Source of the DNA: Betaproteobacteria bacterium | GTDB lineage: Bacteria > Pseudomonadota > Gammaproteobacteria > Burkholderiales > SG8-39 | Assembly (NCBI GenBank): GCA_016713125.1 | Contig: JADJPT010000007.1 | Coordinates: forward strand, 62,001 to 126,000 | Reading direction: 5' to 3' | DNA length: 64,000 nucleotides | Shown: positions 35,004-45,761 of the stretch, piece by piece | Layout: every line of letters begins with the position of its first letter | How positions within the stretch are numbered: position 1 is the stretch's first letter | Made by a program: the position numbers and the translations under genes | The notes under the pieces: model-generated | Seen by the model: only the letters and a program-made list of their open reading frames with translations | Databases searched by the model: none | What the model was told of the DNA's origin: nothing

Positions 35004-36152
35004 TCACGCACCCCGGCGGGCTTTCCTGGCGGCGACGTAGCCGCCGGAGCCCATCAGGGCGGCGATGATCCAGAACACCGGGCCCATGCCCAGCGCCGCG
35101 CCCACCGCGCCCGAGAACAGCGGCAGCAGGGTGCTGCTGGTGTTCAGCACCGTGGTGCGGATGCCCACCGCCTCGCCCTGGCGACCGGGCGGCGAAGCCG
35201 CGTAGAGCAGGCCCATCACCATCGGCTGCGCGCAGCCCAGGCCGAGGCCGAGCAGGCAGGACAGCGCCAGCATCGGCGCCATGCTGTGGCTGAACGGAAA
35301 CAGCGCATAGGCCACGGCGGCGATCAGCAACGAGGCGGAAATCACCTGCCACTCCCTGAGCCTGCGCGCCAGCATCGGCATCACCAGGCGCACGGCGAAG
35401 GTCGCCAGTGCGAACGCGCCCATGATCACGCCGATGCTCGAGGCCGACAGGCCGATCTTCGAGCAGTAGATCGGGATCACGAAGGTGAACAGGTCCCAGC
35501 CCATCGACAGCAGGCCGCTGGCGACGAACACCGCGCGCATCCGGCGATCGCCGAGCAGGTCCATGACGCGCGGCTTGGCGGTTTCGGCCTGGGCGCGCGC
35601 GGCCGGTCTGCCGTGGAAGGCGTGCCGCTTGCGCGCGAACAGGATCAGCGCCGCCAGCGTGAAGCAGGCGAGGATCAGGAAGGTCCAGCGGTGGCCCACG
35701 CCATCGATGGCGAATCCGGCCACCATCGGGCCGAAGAAACCGGAGATGGAAAAACCCAGCGCCATCCACGAGAAGTTGGCGGTGCGGTTCTCGGAAGTGC
35801 CCAGCGCGCCGACCGCGTTGTTGACCGCCACGTGCATCAGCATGAAGCCCGAACCGATCATCACGCTGGCGATGTAAAGGGCGGGCATGGCCGGCCAGGC
35901 GAAGGGCAGCAGCCCGCCGGTCAGCACGACCAGCATGGACCACAGGGCGGGCCGGCGCGGGCCGATGCGGTCCACCAGGCGCCCGGCGTGCACCGCAGCC
36001 AGCATGGGCAGCAGCGCGTACAGCGACATCAGCACGCCCACGGTGAACGGCGTGGCGCCCAGCTGCAGGGCGAACAGCGAGACCGTCACGCGACTGCCGT
36101 TGAAGGCCGCGTGCGCGAGGATGCTGATGGCGATGACCAGTGCCAGGCGCAT
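35004..36152 (-). CDS. Major facilitator superfamily transporter
   Basis: This 382-residue protein has twelve apparent membrane segments. The MFS loop motif GRLVDRIGPRRP lies between the second and third helices, with a second-half counterpart. The C-terminus (YVAARKARRGA) is basic and cytoplasmic. It is convergent with the dioxygenase gene, with two bases between the stops. Its EamA neighbour upstream is on the same strand 2 bp away. The substrate is not evident. Confidence 0.88.
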   Translation of the reverse strand: MRLALVIAISILAHAAFNGSRVTVSLFALQLGATPFTVGVLMSLYALLPMLAAVHAGRLVDRIGPRRPALWSMLVVLTGGLLPFAWPAMPALYIASVMIGSGFMLMHVAVNNAVGALGTSENRTANFSWMALGFSISGFFGPMVAGFAIDGVGHRWTFLILACFTLAALILFARKRHAFHGRPAARAQAETAKPRVMDLLGDRRMRAVFVASGLLSMGWDLFTFVIPIYCSKIGLSASSIGVIMGAFALATFAVRLVMPMLARRLREWQVISASLLIAAVAYALFPFSHSMAPMLALSCLLGLGLGCAQPMVMGLLYAASPPGRQGEAVGIRTTVLNTSSTLLPLFSGAVGAALGMGPVFWIIAALMGSGGYVAARKARRGA

Positions 36153-36154
36153 GC

Positions 36155-37071
36155 TCAGTCCGAGGCCGCTGACGGAGCGGCGCGTGCGCGCATGGTGACC
36201 AGCGCCACGCCCAGGCAGGTCACGGCGATGCCGAGCACCGACAATGCGCTGGGCAGCACGCCGAACATCGGATACTCGAGCAGCACGGCGACGATCGGCG
36301 TGAGGTAGATCAGACTGGTGACGCGCGCGGCTTCGCCGTGGCGCATCAGCACGTGCAGCACGTTGGTGGCCAGGATCGAGGCCAGGATCACCAGGTAGGC
36401 CAGCGCGGCGAACAGGTACCAGCTCCATTCGATGCGCGCGCCCTCGAACAGCAGCGCGAACGGTGCCAGGGCGACGGCGCAGACCGCGAACTGGATGAAG
36501 CTGCCGGCCTTGAGGTCGACGGTGGGACAGAACACCTTCTGGTACAGCGTGCCGGCCGTGACCCCGGCCAGGCCGAAGCACAGGGCGACCAGGCTGCCGA
36601 CCGGCAGTTCACGGACGTCCATCTTGTGCCAGACCACCAGGCCCACGCCGGCCAGGCCGAGGGCCACGCCCAGCCATTGCCGGCGCACCAGGGGTTCGCC
36701 CATCCAGCGCGCGGCGATCAGCGCGGTGGCCAGCGGCTGCAGGGCCATCACCAGCGCGGTGATGCCGGCCGACAGGCCCAGGTACTGCGAGTAATGGCTG
36801 CCGAGAGGTGCACGGCGTGCATCAGCAGGCCGGCGACCATCACGTGACCCCATTCGGCGCGCGTCGCGGGCCAGCGCGGGCGCAGCACCATCAGGATGGG
36901 GATCATGCAGGCCACGCCCAGGGCGTAGCGCAGCATCAGGAAGGTGAAGGGTGCGGCATGCTGCAGGCCGAGTTTGCTGGCCAGGAAGCCGGCACCCCAG
37001 ACGATGACGAAATACCAGGCGAGGGCGGTGTCGATCCCGCGTTGCCCCCCCGGAAATGAAAATGCGGCCAT
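36155..37071 (-). CDS. EamA-family (DMT) permease, one frameshift
   Basis: This is a ten-helix drug/metabolite transporter of about 300 residues. The first half (RGIDTALAWYFVIVWGAGFLASKLGLQ, RYALGVACMIPILM) and the second half (GSHYSQYLGLSAGITALVMALQPLATAL ... EYPMFGVLPSALSVLGIAVTCLGVAL) lie in different frames joined near 36808. The ATG at 37071 falls inside the htpX terminator, so the real start may lie downstream, hidden by an error in the C run at 37044-37051. It ends 2 bp before the MFS gene. Confidence 0.83.
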
Positions 37072-37086
37072 GTAGGCCGCATTTTC
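37058..37086 (-). terminator. Bidirectional intrinsic terminator after htpX
   Basis: A perfect 12-bp stem, GAAAATGCGGCC / GGCCGCATTTTC, with loop ATGTA lies 41 bp downstream of the htpX stop. A/T-rich flanks on both sides allow termination in either direction. Confidence 0.8.
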
Positions 37087-37127
37087 TCATTCCGCGCCCG
37101 GCGGCGCGGGGGTGTTTCTCTGCGGCC

Positions 37128-38009
37128 CTACTGCTGGCCCGGCTGGCGGTTCTGCAGGGCGGCGATGCGCGATTCGATCGGCGGGTGCGAGGAGAACAGC
37201 GCCATCACCCCGGCCTTGTCGTTGATGCCCGAGGCGGCCATCGACTTGGGCAGTTCGCCCGGCTCCAGGCCGCCCAGGCGCGCCAGGGCGGCGATCATCG
37301 GCCGCGGCGTGCCCAGGTAGTTGGCGGCGCCGGCGTCGGCGCGGTACTCGCGCTGGCGCGAGAACCAGGCCACGATGATCGAAGCCAGTATGCCGAACAC
37401 GATCTCGCAGACGATCACGGTGATGTAGTAGCCCATGCCCACGCCGCGCTCGGTCTTGAACACCACCTTGTCGACAAAGTAGCCGACCACGCGGGCGAAG
37501 AACACCACGAAGGTGTTGACCACGCCCTGGATCAGCGTCAGCGTCACCATGTCGCCGTTGGCGATGTGCGCGACCTCGTGCGCCAGCACCGCCTCGACCT
37601 CCTCCTTGCTCATCGAATCCATGAGGCCGGTGGAGACGGCCACCAGCGAGGAGTTCTTGAACGCGCCGGTGGCGAAGGCGTTCGGCGCACCCTCGTACAC
37701 CGCCACTTCGGGCATGCCGATGTTGGCGCGCTCGGCCAGCCGGCGCACGGTCTCGACAAGCCAGAACTGCGTGGTGCCTTCCGAGCCGTCGATCACCTGC
37801 GCGCCGGTCGACCACTTGGCCATGGGCTTGGAGATCAGCAGCGAAAAGCCCGCGCCGACGAAGCCGACCACGGCCGAGAAGGCGAGCAGCATGCCGAAGT
37901 TCAGGCCGTTGGCGTCCATGAAGCGATTGACGCCCAGCACCGACAGCGTGATCGACAGCACGATCATGACCGCGATGTTGGTGGCGAGGAACAGGAAAAT
38001 GCGTTTCAT
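37128..38009 (-). CDS. htpX: Membrane zinc protease HtpX
   Basis: HtpX is an M48 membrane metalloprotease that degrades damaged membrane proteins. The 293-residue protein has N-terminal membrane helices (about residues 5-60). The zinc motif is HEVAHIANGD (H144, E145, H148), followed by two further helices. The third ligand is in SRQREYRADAGAA. The C-terminal SSHPPIESRIAAL is diagnostic. A strong hairpin terminator follows. Confidence 0.96.
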   Translation of the reverse strand: MKRIFLFLATNIAVMIVLSITLSVLGVNRFMDANGLNFGMLLAFSAVVGFVGAGFSLLISKPMAKWSTGAQVIDGSEGTTQFWLVETVRRLAERANIGMPEVAVYEGAPNAFATGAFKNSSLVAVSTGLMDSMSKEEVEAVLAHEVAHIANGDMVTLTLIQGVVNTFVVFFARVVGYFVDKVVFKTERGVGMGYYITVIVCEIVFGILASIIVAWFSRQREYRADAGAANYLGTPRPMIAALARLGGLEPGELPKSMAASGINDKAGVMALFSSHPPIESRIAALQNRQPGQQ

Positions 38010-38169
38010 GCAGTGGTTTCCTTACCGTGGGGTGACGGGCGCGAAGCATACCCGAGTGCGTGCCGGATTTGGACTCCGGGACGCGGCACAGGTTCCGCGC
38101 CGTCCTTTCCCGTTGCCCGGCCTGCCATTCAGGCCGCTCCGGCCGCAGATGGTGGCGTCGGCGGGGATT

Positions 38170-39828
38170 TCAAGAGCCGCGGGCGCGCCGGTCTTCGCGC
38201 GCCAGGCGCGCGCCCAGCTCGGCGATCATCACGGTCGGCGAGTTGGTATTGCCGGAGGTAATCGTGGGCATCACCGAGGCGTCGATCACGCGCAGCCCTT
38301 CCAGGCCCTGCACGCGCAGCCGCGCGTCGGTCACCGCCATCGGCTCGCCGGTCGGGCCCATGGCGCAGGTGCCCACCGGATGGAAGATGGTGGTGCCGAT
38401 GTCGCCGGCCGCGCGGGCCAGCGCCTCGTCGCCGGCCACCGCCGCGCCGGGCAGGAACTCCTGCGGCGCGTAGCGCGCCAGCGCCGGCTGCGCGGCGATC
38501 CTGCGCGTGAGCTTGAGCGCGTCGACGGCCACCCGGCGATCGGCCTCATGCGACAGGTAGCGCGGGTTGATCAGCGGCGCCTCGCGCGCGTCGGCGGAGT
38601 GCATGCGCACGTAGCCGCGCGAGGCCGGGCGCAGATTGCACACCGAGGAGGTGAAGGCCGGGAAGGGGTGCAGCGGGTCGCCGAACTTGTCCAGCGACAG
38701 CGGCTGCACGTGGAACTCGATGTTGGCGCTGGACTGGCCGGGGTCGGAGCGCGCAAAGGCGCCGAGCTGGCTGGGCGCCATGGTCAGCGGCCCGCTGCGG
38801 AACAACAGGTATTCCAGGCCCATCTGCGCCTTGCCGATCCAGGTGCCGGCCCACTCGTTCAGCGTGCGCACGCCGCTCACCTTGAAGGCCATGCGCAGCT
38901 GCAGGTGGTCCTGCAGGTTCTCGCCGACGCCGGGCGCGTCCAGCACCACGGGAACGCCGTGCTCGCGCAGCAGCGCCGCCGGGCCCACGCCCGAGCACTG
39001 CAGGATCTGCGGAGAGCCGATCGCACCGGCCGCCAGGATGGTCTCGATGCGCGCGGCGGCGAATTTCTCCACGCCCTGCTGCCAGAACTCCACCCCGGTC
39101 GCGCGCCTGCCCGCGAAACGCAGGCGTTTGGCCTGCGCGTGCGTGAGCACCGTCAGGTTGGGGCGCCGCATGGCCGGGCGCAGGAAGGCCTTGGTGGCGT
39201 TCCAGCGCACGCCGCGGCGCTGGTTGACCTCGAAAAAGCCCGTGCCCTCGTTGTCGCCGCGGTTGTAGTCGTCGGTCCTCGGGATGCCGGCCTCGGCCGC
39301 GGCCTCGCGCCAGGCTTCGAGGATCTCCCAGGACAGGCGCTGTCGCTCGACGCGCCATTCGCCGCCGGCGCCGTGGTGCTCGCTCGCGCCGCCGTGATGG
39401 TCTTCCGAGGCACGGAACACCGGCTGCACGTTCCGCCACGCCCAGTTGGCGTCGCCGGTGATGCGCGCCCATTCGTCGTAGTCGCGCGACTGGCCGCGCA
39501 GGTAGAGCATGGCGTTGATCGAGGAGCAGCCGCCCAGCACCCTGCCGCGCGCATAGAGGATGGAGCGCCCGTTCAGGCCCGCGTCGGGTTCGGTGCGGTA
39601 GCACCAGTCGGTGCGCGGATTGCCGATGCAGTACAGGTAGCCGACCGGGATGTGGATCCAGATCCAGTCGTCCTCGCCGCCGGCCTCGAGCAGCAGCACG
39701 GAAACCTCGGGGTCCGCGCTGAGGCGGTTGGCCAGCACGCAGCCGGCGGTGCCGGCGCCGACGATCACGTAATCGAAAGTGCCGAGCGTGGCCGGCTTGT
39801 GGTCCGTGCTGTCTGCGCTGTCTGCCAT
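38170..39828 (-). CDS. GMC-family FAD oxidoreductase (choline dehydrogenase-like)
   Basis: This is a 552-residue glucose-methanol-choline family enzyme. The FAD-binding motif is YVIVGAGTAGCVLANRL (about residues 20-36). Both PROSITE-type blocks are visible: GRVLGGCSSINAMLYLRG (about 95-112) and GAIGSPQILQCSGVGP (about 273-288). The C-terminal active-site region is HPVGTCAMG and ITSGNTNSPTVMIAE. Members oxidise primary alcohols (choline, long-chain alkanols, polyethylene glycol). The isolated context does not fix the substrate. It is broadly BetA/AlkJ-like. Confidence 0.93.
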   Translation of the reverse strand: MADSADSTDHKPATLGTFDYVIVGAGTAGCVLANRLSADPEVSVLLLEAGGEDDWIWIHIPVGYLYCIGNPRTDWCYRTEPDAGLNGRSILYARGRVLGGCSSINAMLYLRGQSRDYDEWARITGDANWAWRNVQPVFRASEDHHGGASEHHGAGGEWRVERQRLSWEILEAWREAAAEAGIPRTDDYNRGDNEGTGFFEVNQRRGVRWNATKAFLRPAMRRPNLTVLTHAQAKRLRFAGRRATGVEFWQQGVEKFAAARIETILAAGAIGSPQILQCSGVGPAALLREHGVPVVLDAPGVGENLQDHLQLRMAFKVSGVRTLNEWAGTWIGKAQMGLEYLLFRSGPLTMAPSQLGAFARSDPGQSSANIEFHVQPLSLDKFGDPLHPFPAFTSSVCNLRPASRGYVRMHSADAREAPLINPRYLSHEADRRVAVDALKLTRRIAAQPALARYAPQEFLPGAAVAGDEALARAAGDIGTTIFHPVGTCAMGPTGEPMAVTDARLRVQGLEGLRVIDASVMPTITSGNTNSPTVMIAELGARLAREDRRARGS

Positions 39829-39866
39829 ATCGGCCGCATGTTATCAGCGGCGCAATCGCACCGCGA

Positions 39867-40727
39867 TCAACTGCGCCTGGCGGTCACCAGCGCCGTGGCG
39901 GCGAGCACCAGCGCGCCGCCGGCCAGGGTGCCGAGGCCCAGCGGTTCGCCGAGGAACAGGCGTCCCCACAGCACGCCGAACACCGGGATCAGGAAGGTCA
40001 CGGTCAGCGTGCGCGTCGGTCCGACCTCGGCGATCAGACGGAAATACAGCAGGAAGGCGAGGGCGCTGCACAGCAGGGCAATGCCCAGCACGGAAGCGAT
40101 CACCGCCGGCGTGAAGGCGGCGGCCGGCGGCACCGCCGGCAGGAAGGGCGCCAGCGTCAGCGTGGCGACCAGCAGGCTGGCGGCGGTCAGCGGCAGCGCC
40201 GCCACGCCCTGGCCCTGCTTCTTCAGCCAGGTGGTGGTCAGCGCGTAGCACAGCGTGGCGGTGATGCAGGCCAGCGCGCCCAGCAGCACACCGGACGTCA
40301 GTGCGATCGACCCCAGGCCGACCACCAGCGTGACGCCGACCAGGCCCAGCGCGAGGCCGGCGATCTTGCGCGCATCCAGCGGTTCGCCCAGCCAGATCGC
40401 CGCGCAGATCGCGCCGTAGAAGGGCGTGGTGGCGTTGAGGATCGCCATGGTGCTGGCGTTCAGGTGATGGCCGGCCCAGGCATACAGCAGCCAGGGCAGG
40501 GCGGAGTTGCCCAGGCCCATGATCATGTAGGCGCGCCAGTGGCGGCGCCAGTCCAGGCGGATGCCCAGCGCGAGCGCATAGCCGAGCATGGCCAGCGCGG
40601 CGATGCCGACGCGCAGTTCGGTCAGCCATACGGCGCCCAGCGCACCCACGGACAGGCGCACGAACAGGAAAGAGGCGCCCCAGATCGCGGCGAGCGCAAA
40701 CAGGCGCAGGTAATCGGCAGGCTTCAT
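39867..40727 (-). CDS. EamA-family (DMT) permease
   Basis: This is a 286-residue protein with ten membrane segments and two EamA repeats. The opening ALAAIWGASFLFVRLSVG is the family hallmark. The second repeat ends GRLFLGEPLGLGTLAGGALVLAATAL. It diverges in position but not in strand from the GMC gene 38 bp downstream. It is one of four DMT-type genes in the window; the exported metabolite is unknown. Confidence 0.9.
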   Translation of the reverse strand: MKPADYLRLFALAAIWGASFLFVRLSVGALGAVWLTELRVGIAALAMLGYALALGIRLDWRRHWRAYMIMGLGNSALPWLLYAWAGHHLNASTMAILNATTPFYGAICAAIWLGEPLDARKIAGLALGLVGVTLVVGLGSIALTSGVLLGALACITATLCYALTTTWLKKQGQGVAALPLTAASLLVATLTLAPFLPAVPPAAAFTPAVIASVLGIALLCSALAFLLYFRLIAEVGPTRTLTVTFLIPVFGVLWGRLFLGEPLGLGTLAGGALVLAATALVTARRS

Positions 40728-40786
40728 GGTCGACGGTTCATGACATGGGCATCATGAGGCAGGGCTCATGTCGCACACCATTCTGG

Positions 40787-40813
40787 CCGGGAGGCGTGCG
40801 TGACGCCTCCCGG
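40787..40813 (-). terminator. Hairpin between the helicase and EamA genes
   Basis: A perfect 11-bp stem, CCGGGAGGCGT / ACGCCTCCCGG, with a 5-base loop lies 34 bp past the helicase stop. Next to it, GCGCCCGTACGGGCGC (40821-40836) is a perfect 16-bp palindrome. Neither has a T run. Confidence 0.5.
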
Positions 40814-40846
40814 ATCTTGCGCGCCCGTACGGGCGCACGCGCAGGG

Positions 40847-42828
<1,982 letters not shown>

Positions 42829-42943
42829 GAGTCTTCCAAACCGGTTCAGGCAGATAAGATGCTTGGGATTTCGAGGGACCTGGAACGGACCGCGAAAAGG
42901 CTTGAGCGCTAACCGATTGAAGCGCAACAGAACCTTGGGCGGC

Positions 42944-42949
42944 ATTATA
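42944..42949 (-). promoter_or_regulatory. Extended -10 promoter element for the helicase, with a long leader
   Basis: On the minus strand a consensus TATAAT preceded by TG stands 116 bp upstream of the helicase ATG. The -35 match is weak (TTCAAC at 42969-42974, 19-bp spacer). The implied untranslated leader of about 110 nt is long, as is common for cold-inducible DEAD-box helicase mRNAs. Confidence 0.5.
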
Positions 42950-43032
42950 CAGGAACCCGGGGCGCCCGTGTTGAACGCCGCTCTTGTCCGCGCTCAAGGA
43001 TTCCGCACCTCCGCCTGTGGCACCATGTCTGC

Positions 43033-43437
43033 ATGAGCGAAAGCGCCCTGCAACCCGGTCTGATCGGCAGCTACGAAGTGGTGGTGGGCGATGAGCACAC
43101 CGCGCCCTTCGTGGGCAGCGGCAAGGTGCGCGTGCTGGCCACGCCGGTGATGATCAACCTGTTCGAAGCCGCCGCGCTGGAGGCCGCCGAGCGCCACCTG
43201 CCGCCCGGCCACCAGTCGCTGGGCATCCACCTCGACGTGCGCCACATCGCCGCCACCCCGGTGGGCATGCGCGTGCGCGCCACCGCCGAGGTGGTCAAGG
43301 TCGAGGGCCGCACGCTGACCTTCAGGCTCGAGGCCCACGACGAGAAGGAACTCATCGGCGACGGCACGCACCAGCGCGTGGTGGTGAACGTCGAACGCTT
43401 CGACCTGCGCGTGCAGAAAAAGCTCGGCAAGGCCTGA
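43033..43437 (+). CDS. Hotdog-fold thioesterase (FlK-like)
   Basis: This 134-residue protein of the fluoroacetyl-CoA-thioesterase-like group hydrolyses small acyl-CoAs. Visible family features are TPVMINLFEAAALEAAERHLPPGHQSLGIHLDVRHIAATPVG-like segments, where T, E and H form the active site (within TPVMINLFEAAA and DVRHIAATPVG). It diverges from the helicase promoter. The likely role is clearance of a toxic or stalled acyl-CoA. The specific substrate is not known. Confidence 0.87.
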   Translation: MSESALQPGLIGSYEVVVGDEHTAPFVGSGKVRVLATPVMINLFEAAALEAAERHLPPGHQSLGIHLDVRHIAATPVGMRVRATAEVVKVEGRTLTFRLEAHDEKELIGDGTHQRVVVNVERFDLRVQKKLGKA

Positions 43438-43469
43438 GCGCGCGGCGCCGGCCCGGCGGCCTGGTCGGG

Positions 43470-44312
43470 CTAGGCCGTCTCGCCGCGCACCATGTGCATG
43501 ACCTGCTGCGGCGTGGTGCTCAGCAGTTCGGCGGCATCCTTCCAGTCGTCCGGCAGCGCCGGGTCGTCCCAGCCGTGCGCGGCGTGCCGCGCGATGTTGA
43601 CCGCCACGATCACGTTGCGTTCGCGGGTCTGCTTCGCGTGCTGGTCGTCCATCATGCTGATCAGCAGGCGCGGCAGGCGCCAGCGCTCGGCCAGCGAGAG
43701 CTGCAGCTCGATCAGCGCAAAGCCCAGCACGGCGCGCTGCGCGGTGGCGCTGCGCAACGTCGGCTGCTCGGCCTGGCGGCGCGCGATCTCCTGCATCTGC
43801 GTGGGCGCGAAGCACCAGGCCAGCATCTCGGCCAGTTCGTGCAGCATGGCGGCCTCGCGGATCTCCTCATAGCCCAGGTCGTTGCGCCAGGTGGCCATGC
43901 CCAGCGCGATCTCGGCGCCGTGCATGGCGCGGCGCACCACGCCGAGCAGCCCGCGCAAGGCCAGCGGCACGTGGCCCAGCAGCTGTTCGACGGTGGGGAT
44001 GTCCTCCATGGCGGCGAGGAAGGGGGGCACGCCCAGCATCACCACCATGCGCTCGATGGCCGTGATGTCGGCCGAGGCGCGCCCCTCGCGGATGCGCGCC
44101 ACGTGCACGTAGAGCCGGGCTGCCAGCAGCGGGTCGCGCAGCACGATCGAGGCGAGCTCGCGCGGCGCAATCGCCTCGGCGCGCGGCGCGGCGTCGGCCA
44201 GCGCGCGCGCGCTCGGGCGCAGCACCGGGATGTCGGCCGCGGCGATCCAGTCCGTCCAGTCCTGCAGGCTGCCGCGCGGTTCGTGCGGCGCAATGTCGAT
44301 CTTCTGGTCCAT
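43470..44312 (-). CDS. HDOD-domain protein
   Basis: This 280-residue cytoplasmic protein has an HDOD-like domain over about residues 35-250, with LASIVLRDPLLAARLYVHV and AAMLHELAEMLAWCFAPTQMQ. HDOD proteins are catalytically inactive relatives of HD phosphohydrolases used in signalling. No output domain is attached. It is convergent with the thioesterase gene, 32 bp apart. Regulatory function in stress or c-di-GMP signalling is only a guess. Confidence 0.8.
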   Translation of the reverse strand: MDQKIDIAPHEPRGSLQDWTDWIAAADIPVLRPSARALADAAPRAEAIAPRELASIVLRDPLLAARLYVHVARIREGRASADITAIERMVVMLGVPPFLAAMEDIPTVEQLLGHVPLALRGLLGVVRRAMHGAEIALGMATWRNDLGYEEIREAAMLHELAEMLAWCFAPTQMQEIARRQAEQPTLRSATAQRAVLGFALIELQLSLAERWRLPRLLISMMDDQHAKQTRERNVIVAVNIARHAAHGWDDPALPDDWKDAAELLSTTPQQVMHMVRGETA

Positions 44313-44368
44313 GGCGCATATATCGGCCGCGCCGGGGACGACTTGAGGGCCGGGGGAGGGCGGCCCGT

Positions 44369-44776
44369 TCAGGACGCCGCGGCGTCGCGCACCACGTAGT
44401 GCTTGCTGACCGGCTCCAGCACCTCGAACAGGCCCTTGAAGCCGGCGGGGATCACGCAGGCCTGGCCGGGGCCGAACTCGGCGGCCACGCCGCCCTCGCC
44501 GGTGATGCGGATGCGCCCCTCGAGCACGTGGAAATACTCCTCCTTGCCGGCCGGGAAATCGATCTTCCAGGCGCCCACCTCGCAGTTCCAGATGCCGCAG
44601 GAGAGCTGTCCGTCGGCCGAGGCGTAGAGGTTGCGCGTGGCGCGCAGCGGGTTGCCGCGCACCAGGCGACCGGGCTTGGGGTGGTCGTGCTGCGGCGCCA
44701 GCCCCAGCGCCTCGCTGAGCTGCATCACGCGCTGCGGCGCCGCGCCGCGCACCGTCTTGTCTGCCGCTTCTGCCAT
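44369..44776 (-). CDS. Cupin-domain protein (DUF861-like)
   Basis: This is a 135-residue single cupin. The core runs AGKEEYFHVLEGRIRITGEGG and GQACVIPAGFKGLFEVLEPVSKHYVV, close to the EutQ/ureidoglycine-type DUF861 group, where the metal histidines are often reduced. It stands alone upstream of the HDOD gene (56 bp) on the same strand. No enzymatic role is assigned. Confidence 0.82.
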   Translation of the reverse strand: MAEAADKTVRGAAPQRVMQLSEALGLAPQHDHPKPGRLVRGNPLRATRNLYASADGQLSCGIWNCEVGAWKIDFPAGKEEYFHVLEGRIRITGEGGVAAEFGPGQACVIPAGFKGLFEVLEPVSKHYVVRDAAAS

Positions 44777-44871
44777 GCCGGATTCTCCTGACGCTTGCGA
44801 ACGAGGCGCCATTGTAGTGCGCGGCCGGCGGGCGCTCGGCTACCATGCAGGCTCCGCATCGCATCGCTCCC

Positions 44872-45756
44872 ATGGATCCCGTACGCAAATCCCCCGACGC
44901 ATCCGCCTTCGCGCTGATGGTGCTGCTGTGCGCGGTGTGGGGTTTCGGCAACGTGGCGGCCAAGCTGGCCGCGCCCGGCGTGTCGCTGGTGGCGCAAGCG
45001 GGCATCCGTTCGGTGATCGCCACGCTGCTTCTGCTGGGCTGGGCGCGATGGCGCGGCATTCCGCTGTTCGGCCGCGACGGCACGCTGTGGCCCGGCTTGT
45101 TGGCGGGGCTGCTATTCGCCGCCGAGTTCCTGTTCATCTTCATCGGCCTGCAATGGACGGGCGCCGGACGCATGGCGGTGTTCGTGTACCTGGCGCCGTT
45201 CTTCACCGCCCTGGGTCTGGCCTGGTACGTGCCGGGCGAGCGGCTCGGGCCGCGGCAGTGGGCCGGCATCGCCGTGGCCTTCTCCGGCGTGGCCCTGGCC
45301 TTCGGCGACGCCTTCGTCAATTCGCGCAGCACGCTGCTGGGTGATGCGTTCGGCGTGTTCGCCGCCTTGATGTGGGCCGCCACCACGGTGCTGATCCGTG
45401 GCACCAGACTGTCCGGCGCCAGCGCCGCGAAGACTCTGTTCTACCAGCTCGGCGTGGCGGCCGTGACGCTGCCCTTGTGCTCGCTGCTGCTGGGCGAACC
45501 CGGCCTGGTGAAACTGGACGCTATCACCGTGGCCAGCCTGTTCTACCAGTCGGTGATCGTCGCCTTCGCCAGCTATCTGGCCTGGTTCTGGCTGCTGACG
45601 CGTTACTTCGCCGCGCGGCTCTCGGTGTTCAGCTTCCTCACGCCGCTGTTCGGCGTGGCGGTCGGGGCGCTGGTGCTCGACGAGCCGCTGACATTGGCCT
45701 TCCTCGGCGCCGCGCTGCTGGTGGGCGCCGGCATCTACCTCGTGAACTCGAAGTAG
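44872..45756 (+). CDS. EamA-family (DMT) permease
   Basis: This is a 294-residue, ten-helix transporter. The opening ALMVLLCAVWGFGNVAAKLAAPGVS and the second repeat LLGDAFGVFAALMWAATTVLIRG, ending FLGAALLVGAGIYLVNS, are typical. An ATG at 44845 is an alternative start nine codons upstream. The stop is 5 bp before the hydroxypyruvate-isomerase-like gene, so the two are probably co-transcribed. Confidence 0.9.
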   Translation: MDPVRKSPDASAFALMVLLCAVWGFGNVAAKLAAPGVSLVAQAGIRSVIATLLLLGWARWRGIPLFGRDGTLWPGLLAGLLFAAEFLFIFIGLQWTGAGRMAVFVYLAPFFTALGLAWYVPGERLGPRQWAGIAVAFSGVALAFGDAFVNSRSTLLGDAFGVFAALMWAATTVLIRGTRLSGASAAKTLFYQLGVAAVTLPLCSLLLGEPGLVKLDAITVASLFYQSVIVAFASYLAWFWLLTRYFAARLSVFSFLTPLFGVAVGALVLDEPLTLAFLGAALLVGAGIYLVNSK

Positions 45757-45761
45757 CCGCC

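Noticed and set aside
32853..36308. A 1151-codon open frame over fbp, the TauD-like gene and the MFS gene
   Set aside because: It joins antisense sequence of fbp to part of the dioxygenase and antisense of the MFS gene, so it is not one protein; only the middle segment is real.
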